From Stenotrophomonas pavanii (GTDB lineage Bacteria > Pseudomonadota > Gammaproteobacteria > Xanthomonadales > Xanthomonadaceae), in the NCBI RefSeq assembly GCF_900101175.1, contig NZ_FNFQ01000003.1, forward strand, positions 186,001-250,000: DNA of 64,000 nt. The letters are read 5' to 3'. Below the pieces are notes generated by a model. It was not told the origin of the DNA. It ran no database searches and saw nothing but the letters and a program-made list of their open reading frames with translations. The position numbers were made by a program, and so were the translations under genes. This document shows, piece by piece, positions 26,000 to 33,350 of this stretch. Each line of letters begins with the position of its first letter. The first letter of the stretch is position 1.

Positions 26000-26944
26000 T
26001 CAGCGCTGCAGCACGATGTGGCTGTAGCGCGGGTCGGTATAGCTTTCGCGGATCGCCTCCTCAAACGGCGTCTGCTTTACCCCAAAGACTGCTTCGGTAT
26101 CGACGCCCTTGAAGTCGTCGCCGGCGCTCAGCGCCTTCAGCTGGTCCGCAGTAAATGGTGGTTTGCTGCTGAACAGGCTGTAGATCCTCAGCAGGAACCC
26201 AAAGAAGCCGATCGGGATGTGCACGATCATAGTGTGAAGCTTCTTCACTCGCTTGATGGTGCGGATGATGTCCACGTAGTCCACGCGGGTGTCGCCCACA
26301 ATGTCGAACACCTCACCTTCGGGTTCGGTCTCGATGCACCTGGCGATGCAGCGGCAGAAGTCGCGTTCGTAAAGCGGCTGACGCATGAACCTGCCGTCGC
26401 CCGGGATGGGGAACACGGGGGTGCGCGCCATGAAGCGCGACAGCCAGCCCAGGTGTTTGGGATCAAACCAGCCGAACATCAGGGTGGGGCGCAGCACACA
26501 ATGGCGCTGTCCGCTGCCCACGACCATTTGTTCCTGCTCGCGCTTGGTGTCGGTGTAGTCATCCTTGGCCACCGAATTCACCACTGAAGAGCTGATGTGC
26601 ACCATGAAGGGTACAGAGGCCGCCTTGCACGCGGCCAGCACATGGCCTGTCGCGGTCAGGTTGTTGCGTACGAACAGGTCGGTGGTCTTTCCCGTGATCT
26701 GTGCGTGCAACTGCACAACCAGGCGAGCGCCGGAGAACCGTTCGGCCCAGGCGCCGGGTTCGGCCAGATCGGCCAGTACCGTCTCGACCTCCGGGTGCAG
26801 TTGGCGCAGGATGTCCAGATTGTGCGCATGCTTGTCGATCGCCACCAGTCGGGTGTAGCCCTGCTGCTTCATCTCCACGATGAGGTTCTGCCCCACCAGG
26901 CCGGCTGCGCCGGTAATGACGATCTTGTCGTTCTTGTTTGCCAT
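26000..26944 (-). CDS. NAD-dependent epimerase/dehydratase family protein
   Basis: A 314-residue extended short-chain dehydrogenase. GAAGLVGQNL (13-22) is the nucleotide-binding GxxGxxG; the catalytic Tyr and Lys are in DYTDTKREQE (YxxxK) with SSSVVNS as the Ser site. A C-terminal region with hydrophobic GFFGFLLRIYSLF may touch the membrane. Likely acts on a nucleotide- or lipid-linked sugar used by this locus; reaction unknown. ATG 26944 is used instead of the longer upstream reading because the family core begins with KIVITGAAG. Confidence 0.75.
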   Translation of the reverse strand: MANKNDKIVITGAAGLVGQNLIVEMKQQGYTRLVAIDKHAHNLDILRQLHPEVETVLADLAEPGAWAERFSGARLVVQLHAQITGKTTDLFVRNNLTATGHVLAACKAASVPFMVHISSSVVNSVAKDDYTDTKREQEQMVVGSGQRHCVLRPTLMFGWFDPKHLGWLSRFMARTPVFPIPGDGRFMRQPLYERDFCRCIARCIETEPEGEVFDIVGDTRVDYVDIIRTIKRVKKLHTMIVHIPIGFFGFLLRIYSLFSSKPPFTADQLKALSAGDDFKGVDTEAVFGVKQTPFEEAIRESYTDPRYSHIVLQR

Positions 26945-26973
26945 GGACCAGCTCGACTGCGAATGGAATAAGG

Positions 26974-27645
26974 TCAGCGCGGCTTGTAAGCCACAACCAG
27001 CGCCTGTTTGCCCAGGATGTACCACGCCAGGGGGATTTTCAGATACAGCGACACCAGCCATGGCGCCTGCGGCAGGCGGCTCTTGGTGGTGTAGGGCAGG
27101 AATCTGGGAATGACAACGCGAGGCTCGAGTTTGGCCATCAGAACGCCCTCAACCAGGCTGCGGTCGCTTAGGGCAGTGTGGTGGTCGAAGTAGTCCCAGT
27201 ATTCGTCGTACAGGTAGCGGATGTTCGGCTGCAGGATGATCGCACGGCCACCCGGCTTCAGCATGCGCGCGCTTTCGCGCAGCGTTTGCAGCACCAGATC
27301 CTTGCTGGGCAGATGCTCCAGGAAGTTGCTCATGAACACTGCATCGACACTGGCATCGGGTATCGAGGCTACCGCCGTGCAGGACTCGTTGATGATGCGC
27401 ACGCCGTCTGCCGCGAAGCGCCGAACATCAGGATTCAGGTCGACCGCAATCTTGCCGGCTGCAGGAATGTTGTTGATGAACTCGCAGTACCCTGCGCCGA
27501 TGTCGACAACAGTGTCGCTGGCGCTGACGAACTTGCTGAAGTACTCGCTGCAAAGCACTTGCCAGATACGATTCTTGTTGGCGAGTTCTTCTGCAGGGAA
27601 CCTGTGCTGATACAACACATCAAGATCGTGATCGATATCCGGCAT
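26974..27645 (-). CDS. Class I SAM-dependent methyltransferase
   Basis: A 223-residue methyltransferase with motif I VVDIGAGYCEF, an acidic residue at the end of strand 2 (IAVDLNPD), and DAVFMSNFLEHLPSKDLVLQTLRESARMLKPGGRAIILQPN as motifs II-III. A short hydrophobic C-terminal segment (WLVSLYLKIPLAWYILGKQALVVAY) suggests membrane contact, fitting a lipid-linked acceptor. Between the DprE2-like and epimerase-like genes in one operon. Target unknown; a sugar O-methyl group of the O-chain is a reasonable guess. Confidence 0.75.
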   Translation of the reverse strand: MPDIDHDLDVLYQHRFPAEELANKNRIWQVLCSEYFSKFVSASDTVVDIGAGYCEFINNIPAAGKIAVDLNPDVRRFAADGVRIINESCTAVASIPDASVDAVFMSNFLEHLPSKDLVLQTLRESARMLKPGGRAIILQPNIRYLYDEYWDYFDHHTALSDRSLVEGVLMAKLEPRVVIPRFLPYTTKSRLPQAPWLVSLYLKIPLAWYILGKQALVVAYKPR

Positions 27646-27672
27646 ACGAGTCGTCCTGGTTCGTGGTGCAGG

Positions 27673-28404
27673 TCAGAGGGAAAGGCGACGGAACACGGCT
27701 TCGGGAATGTTCTTGATGACCATCATGATCGCCCACCAGAAACCCGGCAGGTACGCCACGGCCCTACGCTTGCCGATGGCCTTGAGGATACCGGCGGCGA
27801 CCTTGTCCGGTGTTGCCCACAGCGCCCCCTTCTTGAAGGCGGCGGTCATGGGTGTATCGACGAAGCCAGGCTTGATCACCAGTACGTTGACGCCGGTCGG
27901 ACGCAGGCGTTGGCCAAGCCCGCTCAGGTAGGCGGTGACGGCCGCCTTGGCGCTTCCGTACAGGTAGTTGCTTGCCCGCCCGCGGTCACCGGCCACAGAG
28001 GAGATGACCGCCAGGCTGGCCCCGGACTGCAGGCGCTGCGCCAGCGCGGCGGAAAGCGCGATGGTCGAGGTGCCGTTGGTGGCGAATTCCCGCAGCGACA
28101 GCTCGACCGATGCATCGCAGGCGGCCTGGTCAGGCAGCGTGCCGTGGGCGATCAGCACTGTATCCACGCCGCCCAGAGCCGACCAGGCATTGTCCAGCAG
28201 CATGCCGTGTGCGGACAGGTCGTTCACGTCCAGTACGCCGGTATGCACGTGCTGGGCACCACGTACGCGCAGGTCGGCGGCAATGGCGTCCAGCTTGCCG
28301 GCACTGCGGCCCACCAGGTAAAGCGCGGCGGCACGTGCGGCGTACAGGCGTGCAACCGATTCGGCGATGGCCGATGTCGCGCCGATGATCAGGATCTTCT
28401 GCAT
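27673..28404 (-). CDS. DprE2-like short-chain dehydrogenase (polyprenylphosphoryl-2-keto-ribose reductase)
   Basis: A 243-residue classical-type SDR: GATSAIAESVARLYA is the NAD(P) site, ISSVAGDRG the Ser region and YGSAK the catalytic YxxxK. Its length, the C-terminal hydrophobic LPGFWWAIMMVIKNIPEAVFRRL and the gene beside it (DprE1-like, 2 bases away) match DprE2, which reduces the 2-keto form to polyprenylphosphoryl-beta-D-arabinofuranose. Homologous pathways are known in mycobacteria and in some Gram-negatives that put D-arabinofuranose on pili or glycans. Third enzyme of the set in this operon. Confidence 0.82.
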   Translation of the reverse strand: MQKILIIGATSAIAESVARLYAARAAALYLVGRSAGKLDAIAADLRVRGAQHVHTGVLDVNDLSAHGMLLDNAWSALGGVDTVLIAHGTLPDQAACDASVELSLREFATNGTSTIALSAALAQRLQSGASLAVISSVAGDRGRASNYLYGSAKAAVTAYLSGLGQRLRPTGVNVLVIKPGFVDTPMTAAFKKGALWATPDKVAAGILKAIGKRRAVAYLPGFWWAIMMVIKNIPEAVFRRLSL

Positions 28405-28406
28405 GG

Positions 28407-29720
28407 TTACTCCATCACCCGGCGCCAGAAGCCGGATGAGAATCGAGGGTCGATGAAGCGGGAGAAGGCTTCCCAGGCCGGGTAGGCCTGGCGGAACAAG
28501 GCGCCGGACATACGTGCGTCCTTGGCCGGATACACCGCGCCGCCCGCCTCGCTCACGATGCGATCAAGCCGGTCGAGCATTTTCAGCAGTTCCGGCCCAT
28601 CGTTGGGGAAATCCAGGGCCAGGGTGGTACCTGGACGCGGGAACGACAGCAGCCCCGGCGAAGGACGGTCGCCAAACTCTTTCAGCACCGCCAGGAACGA
28701 GCCGCGACCGCTGCGCGCAATCTCCGCCAGCAGGGCGGCGGTGGCATCGTGTGCGACCTCGGGTGGCAGTACGCACTGGTGCTGCAGAAAGCCGCGCGGG
28801 CCATACATGCGGTTCCAGTGGTTGATGCCGTCCAGTGGATAAAAATAGCTCTGATAGTGCGATACGTGGCGGGCCCGGCGAGCTGGCTGGCGCCAGTAGT
28901 ACAAGGTGTTGAACGGACGCAGGGTGAGCGGATTGACCAGCGATACCGGAGGTACGATGGGCATGCTGCGGCGAGGGGCCGAACTGGGCGTGGCCGCCTG
29001 CGCATCCCCAGGGGCATGGTCACCACGAAGGAAATGGCCGCGGCCGAGGTTTGCGCCCTTGGCCAGGCAGTCGATCCAAGCCACCGTATATTCAAACCCT
29101 TCGGCAGAGTCACGCGAAAGCTCGAAGAACTCAGCGAGATTGCCGAAGCGGATCGATTCGGTTTCGATCCAGGGGCCAGGAACCCGCCGCAGCTGCAGTT
29201 CGGCCCAGGTGATGAAGCCGGTGAGGCCCAGCCCCCCCACGGTGGCCGCGAACAGGCCGCTGTCGTCAGCCGGGCTGAGTTGCTGGCGAAGACCATCACT
29301 GCGCAGCAGTTCCAGGCAGCGCACATGGTGGCCGAAGGTGCCGGCACGGTGGTGGTTCTTGCCGTGCACATCGTTGCCGATCGCACCGCCCACGGTTGCA
29401 TAGCGGGTACCCGGCGTGACCGGCAGGAACCAGCCACGCGGCAGCGCGATATCCAGGATATCGGCCAGGGTTACCCCGGCTTCGCAGCGCACGATGCCCG
29501 TGGCAGGGTCGAAGTCGATGAAGCGGTCCAAGGCGCGGCTTGTCAGCAGCGTGGCGCCAGGATTCAGGCAGCTGTCGCCGTAGCTGCGGCCATTGCCATG
29601 GGGCAGCACCGCACCGCCTTCCGGTGGCAGCGGCAGGAGGGACCGACGGTCGAGCATCGGAGCGATCCGCTGTTCGACCCGCGGGTAACGCCCCCAGGAT
29701 TGGCCGAGCGTTCCACTCAT
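28407..29720 (-). CDS. DprE1-like FAD-dependent polyprenylphosphoryl-ribose oxidase
   Basis: A 437-residue VAO-type flavoenzyme resembling mycobacterial DprE1. GNGRSYGDSCLNPG (42-55) and PGTRYATVGGAIGNDVHGKNHHRAGTFGHHV (103-133) are the FAD-binding blocks with the His-containing HGKNHH; YPAKDAR (397-403) holds Lys400, equivalent to the catalytic Lys418 of the mycobacterial enzyme. Position 368 in LALDFP is Ala where mycobacterial DprE1 has Cys387. It would oxidise the ribose 2-OH of polyprenyl-phosphoribose, with the DprE2-like protein completing epimerisation. ATG 29720 overlaps the upstream stop by 4 bases, so it is coupled to the HAD-UbiA gene. Confidence 0.87.
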   Translation of the reverse strand: MSGTLGQSWGRYPRVEQRIAPMLDRRSLLPLPPEGGAVLPHGNGRSYGDSCLNPGATLLTSRALDRFIDFDPATGIVRCEAGVTLADILDIALPRGWFLPVTPGTRYATVGGAIGNDVHGKNHHRAGTFGHHVRCLELLRSDGLRQQLSPADDSGLFAATVGGLGLTGFITWAELQLRRVPGPWIETESIRFGNLAEFFELSRDSAEGFEYTVAWIDCLAKGANLGRGHFLRGDHAPGDAQAATPSSAPRRSMPIVPPVSLVNPLTLRPFNTLYYWRQPARRARHVSHYQSYFYPLDGINHWNRMYGPRGFLQHQCVLPPEVAHDATAALLAEIARSGRGSFLAVLKEFGDRPSPGLLSFPRPGTTLALDFPNDGPELLKMLDRLDRIVSEAGGAVYPAKDARMSGALFRQAYPAWEAFSRFIDPRFSSGFWRRVME

Positions 29721-31135
29721 ATGGCGATCAGCACGATCAGTACGCATAGGCCGATGACGATCTGGCTGCCACGATCCATGGCCGCGAATACAATCGGATC
29801 GTCATGCATGTCGCCACGGTGGGAGACGATCCACATGCGGCTGATCCAGTACAGCAGGATCGGACACAACAGCCATAGCAGCTTGGGACTGGTATACAAC
29901 TCCAGGCTTTCCGGGCTGTTGATGTACAGCGCGAAGACTGCGACGCCGATGTAGCCGGCGGCGGCACCCAGCGATTGCACCAGTGGCAGGTCGGCCACCG
30001 AGTAGCCTCGGCCGATCGCCATTTCCTTGCCGTTGGCCAATGCCGAGGCCAGTTCGGTGTAGCGCTTGAGCATGGCAAGGCTGAGGAACACGAACATCGA
30101 GAACGCCAGCAGCCAGAACGATAGCTCGGAGTTGATCGCCACCGCGCCGCCGATGATGCGTACGGTGTAAAGCGCCGCCAACATCACCACGTCGATCATT
30201 ACAATGCGCTTGAGCTTGAGCGAGTAGCTCAGGGTCATCACGTAGTAGCACAGCAGCACGCCTGCAAAAGCCGGGCTGCAGGTCAGTGCCAGGGCGAAGC
30301 CTGCCAGTGTGATCAGCGGTGCCACCATCAGGCCATGCAGCAGCGGCAATGTGCCCGCGGCAAATGGGCGCTTGCGCTTGCGCGGGTGCATCCGATCCGG
30401 GGTCAGGTCGAGCAGGTCATTGAGTAGGTACACGCCGGATGCGCACAGGCCGAAGGCCAGGAAGGCCACGCCCGCATCGATGATCGAAGTGAGATCGAGA
30501 AAGCGATGCGCTGTCAGCAGTGGTACCAGCACCAGCAGGTTCTTCAGCCACTGGTAGACGCGCAGCGCCTTGATCCACGTGATCAGGCCGCCGTTCTGCG
30601 ACGGAAGGTGGCCGAGCACTTCGGTCTGCTTGGCCGCGGCCTTGGCCAGCCCGGCCCCGTTGTTGACCACGATCGCACCGCCGGCATGGGCCCATACCTT
30701 CAGGTCGACCGTGCCGTTTCCCATGTAATCGAAGCCTCGTTCGCCAAAGCGCGCTGCCAGTGCCTGGCCCTTGTTGCTGCCGGACAGGTTGGTCTGGCCA
30801 TCGCTCGCCATCACCTCTTCAAACAGCTCAAGGTGGTCGGCAATGGGCTGTACCAGCAGCCGGTCGGAGGCCGTGCACAGCACGCGTGGGCGCTGAGAGG
30901 TGGTCCGCAGGATTTCCAGTACCCGCTCGTCATAGGGCAGGGTTTCGGCGGGCAGGTGCACGCGCGAGGCCAGCTGGCGCTTTACGTAGGCCTTTCCCCG
31001 TAGCAGCCAGAACGGCACCAGGAACAGGTACAGGGGATTATGGGCCAGCAGGGCCAGCAGCGATTCGTAGAGGACGTCTGAACGGAGCAGGGTGCCATCC
31101 AGGTCGACGCACAGGGCACGGTGTTCAATAGCCAA
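29717..31135 (-). CDS. HAD phosphatase-UbiA prenyltransferase fusion (polyprenyl-phosphate phosphoribosyltransferase-like)
   Basis: A 472-residue fusion. Residues 1-180 are a HAD domain with DLDGTLLRSD (nucleophile Asp11, acid Asp13), TASDRLL and GNGTVDLKVW; residues 185-472 are a UbiA integral membrane transferase with NDLLDLTPDR for the first Mg site and about eight helices. The UbiA part matches the enzyme joining phosphoribosyl diphosphate to polyprenyl phosphate; the HAD part could remove the 5-phosphate next, a step done by a separate protein in mycobacteria. The start is a TTG with GGAG 9 bases upstream, the only reasonable choice in the frame. First enzyme of the arabinofuranose donor path. 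Confidence 0.85.
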   Translation of the reverse strand: MAIEHRALCVDLDGTLLRSDVLYESLLALLAHNPLYLFLVPFWLLRGKAYVKRQLASRVHLPAETLPYDERVLEILRTTSQRPRVLCTASDRLLVQPIADHLELFEEVMASDGQTNLSGSNKGQALAARFGERGFDYMGNGTVDLKVWAHAGGAIVVNNGAGLAKAAAKQTEVLGHLPSQNGGLITWIKALRVYQWLKNLLVLVPLLTAHRFLDLTSIIDAGVAFLAFGLCASGVYLLNDLLDLTPDRMHPRKRKRPFAAGTLPLLHGLMVAPLITLAGFALALTCSPAFAGVLLCYYVMTLSYSLKLKRIVMIDVVMLAALYTVRIIGGAVAINSELSFWLLAFSMFVFLSLAMLKRYTELASALANGKEMAIGRGYSVADLPLVQSLGAAAGYIGVAVFALYINSPESLELYTSPKLLWLLCPILLYWISRMWIVSHRGDMHDDPIVFAAMDRGSQIVIGLCVLIVLIAI

Positions 31136-31172
31136 AATTCTGCGCTCCGGTGTGCAGTAGGTGCATGGCGGG

Positions 31173-32168
31173 TCAATGCGGGCGGGAGGGGGAGGAAGGG
31201 GCTTGGGTCGCTTGCAGTTCGAGATTCGTCATGGCCAGCAAGCCCACGGCCACCGCCAGCCAGAGGCTGGTCAACCGAATGCCGACCGCTACCGCCAGGG
31301 CCGCGTCCAGCGAGGCGCCGGTGGCAGCGAGCATCAGGACAATGGCTGCTTCGGTTGTGCCGACGCCACCAGGAACAAATGACACCGCGCCCGCCAGCAT
31401 TGCGATCGGATAGATCCCCAGCGCTTGGTGCCACGCCAGTTGCAGGCCGACGGCAGAGCAGAGTGTGGCGAATGCCAGGGCACTGAGGAGCCAAGCGATC
31501 GTTCCCCAGGCCATGCCCGGCAGCGCGGCAGCTGGCCTCCACAATGGTCCAGCTGCGATCAGACCATCGAACAGGAAGGAGGCAAGGCGTCTGAAGGGGG
31601 TGACGGGCACCAAGCGGATCAGCCGCAACAGACGAGTCTGCAACCAGGCGCTGCAGCTGGTCAGCAGCAGGATCAACAGCGTCAGAACCAGGCCCAGCAC
31701 CGCGCCCAGTGCTGGTACCAGAGCGGCTGCGCTCATGCCCAGTAGCGTGAGGATCAGCAGATCCTGGCCCCGCTCGTGGATGAACGTCGCAAGTACGGTA
31801 CGCGACGGTACGCCCATAGCCGCGAAGTAGCGGATGCGCAGCAGTTCGCCTGCTTTGCCGGGGGAAGCTGTGAACGCGAAACCGGCAAGGTAGGCACGCA
31901 GGCCGCGCCAATGATCGACAGGGTGACCCTGTCGTTGAAGTGCGCCATGCCATCGCTGATAGCGCAGTGCAAAGCTGGCCAGCACCAGTGCCGAGCAGAC
32001 CAGCAACGGCGCGGCCAGGGCGGTCAGTCGTTCGAGCGCATGGGCGTCCCGGTCCACATAGATCAGTACGGCCAAGTAGCCCGCCGTCACGATGGAAAGC
32101 GCCAAGGCGCCCCGCCATTTAGGCGGACCGGGCGGCGGAAGGCCCTCGTTGGGGGAAGGCAGGCGCAC
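31173..32168 (-). CDS. Flippase-like integral membrane protein (LPG_synthase_TM family)
   Basis: A 331-residue membrane protein with about eight helices of the lysylphosphatidylglycerol synthase transmembrane/UPF0104 type. Family marks are RYQRWHGALQRQG after helix 2, GFAFTASPGKAGELLRIRYF (the PGKxGE signature) and SFVPGGVGTTEA near the C-terminus. It lacks the MprF transferase domain. Members occur in many LPS and glycolipid loci and are thought to move lipids across the membrane. First gene of the ten-gene leftward operon; GTG start at 32168. Confidence 0.75.
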   Translation of the reverse strand: MRLPSPNEGLPPPGPPKWRGALALSIVTAGYLAVLIYVDRDAHALERLTALAAPLLVCSALVLASFALRYQRWHGALQRQGHPVDHWRGLRAYLAGFAFTASPGKAGELLRIRYFAAMGVPSRTVLATFIHERGQDLLILTLLGMSAAALVPALGAVLGLVLTLLILLLTSCSAWLQTRLLRLIRLVPVTPFRRLASFLFDGLIAAGPLWRPAAALPGMAWGTIAWLLSALAFATLCSAVGLQLAWHQALGIYPIAMLAGAVSFVPGGVGTTEAAIVLMLAATGASLDAALAVAVGIRLTSLWLAVAVGLLAMTNLELQATQAPSSPSRPH

Positions 32169-32445
32169 GTTGGATGGGCTCCGCCCAGGCTGGTAGGGGT
32201 TCGAGCCAGCATTCTAGCGGCATTGTTTGTGGCTTTTAACTTCTTCATGCCTTCATCAGCGAGGCATCTCGGCGCCTTAGCGGCTGCCGTGGTACCCTCC
32301 CCACGCAGCCGGCGGTCTAGGTCCCATGCCAGAGCATGGTGATTGCCGGACAGGGGGGGGGTTAGGTGCTGCACGCTTGGCGGCGGCTTCGGAACCCCGA
32401 GCGGGCTTCCCGGAAAGGGGGCCGTGTCATTACAAGGAATAAGCA
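32169..32445. other. Divergent intergenic region with a nine-G tract
   Basis: Holds the outward promoters of the leftward LPS operon and of the PhyH-family gene, but no box pair is convincing. It contains a run of nine G (32353-32361), 85 bases before the PhyH start, and a CCATGC/GCATGG hairpin about 20 bases before the run. The Shine-Dalgarno of the rightward gene is AAGGAA at 32434-32439. Confidence 0.5.
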
Positions 32446-33309
32446 ATGGGCCTGTTGGATTTCGTCTTGGGTTCGCACAGCAAGGGCAGTAAACCGGTGC
32501 TGCACACGGCGGCTTCGGCCGCTGCCAATCTGCATGAGCAGGGGTTCGTGCACCTGCCGGGTGTACTGACCGCAGAGGAGTGCGATCGAATCTGCGATGC
32601 ATTCAATGCGTACGTTGACGAGCACAGGGAGGAGGCTGACCAGTTCGTCATGCAGACCGGCAGGCATTCGCGCCTTACCAACATGCATCTTGTCAGCGAG
32701 GCGGCTCAGCTGGCCATCAGCAAGCCGCTGGTGATGGAGACACTTGATACGTTCTTCTCTGATCGCGCATTCGTGGCGACGTCGCTCTTCTTCGAGCAGT
32801 CCAGCGAGCAGGCCATCCATCGGGATACACCTTTCTTCCACACTCGACCGAACAACATGTTCGCGGGGATCTGGTTCGCTCTTGAGGATGTGCATGCAGA
32901 TGCTGGTCCGCTGCAGTATTTCCCCGGGGGGCACAAGATCGAGATCGAGCCGATCCAGGCTACTGGCGCGACCCCCCCAGAGCTTGGCGATGCGTTCAAT
33001 CGCTACATTGGACGGGTGGCGGAAGAAGTCAACCGCCGTGGCATTCCGCAGCACATCGCCCTGATCAAGAAGGGTGACTGCTTCATCTGGCACCCTGAGC
33101 TGCCGCATGGTGGTACGCCCATCCGTTCGCCGGGCAAGACGCGCAAGAGCATGGTGTTCCACTGCGCACCGGAGCAGGAGACCATGTATGGCATTGAAGA
33201 GTATTTCGGTGCCGTGCCCTTCGCGCCGAAGGAGATCCGCAGGGTGCCGATGACGGCGGGGCGATCGATGCTCCAGCTGGAGCGGCCGATGTTCGCCCCG
33301 AACAACTGA
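32446..33309 (+). CDS. Phytanoyl-CoA dioxygenase (PhyH) family protein
   Basis: A 287-residue Fe(II)/2-oxoglutarate dioxygenase of the PhyH family. The double-stranded beta-helix shows the facial triad: HRD in AIHRDTPFFH (about residues 124-126) and a distal His in WHPELPHGGTPI (about 220-230), followed by RKSMVFHCAP, whose Arg would hold 2-oxoglutarate. Such enzymes hydroxylate fatty acyl, sugar or amino-acid groups; in an LPS locus it might hydroxylate a lipid or sugar substituent. It stands alone, divergent from the big operon and convergent with a sulfatase gene. Base use is a little more AT-rich than the housekeeping genes. Confidence 0.8.
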   Translation: MGLLDFVLGSHSKGSKPVLHTAASAAANLHEQGFVHLPGVLTAEECDRICDAFNAYVDEHREEADQFVMQTGRHSRLTNMHLVSEAAQLAISKPLVMETLDTFFSDRAFVATSLFFEQSSEQAIHRDTPFFHTRPNNMFAGIWFALEDVHADAGPLQYFPGGHKIEIEPIQATGATPPELGDAFNRYIGRVAEEVNRRGIPQHIALIKKGDCFIWHPELPHGGTPIRSPGKTRKSMVFHCAPEQETMYGIEEYFGAVPFAPKEIRRVPMTAGRSMLQLERPMFAPNN

Positions 33310-33316
33310 TCCTTGC

Positions 33317-33344
33317 ATCTGGAGCACCCAAAGGTGCTCCAGAT
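33317..33344. terminator. Two-way terminator hairpin
   Basis: A perfect 12-bp stem (ATCTGGAGCACC/GGTGCTCCAGAT) with a CAAA loop in the 41-base gap between the convergent PhyH and sulfatase genes. Confidence 0.65.
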
Positions 33345-33350
33345 TGCCGG

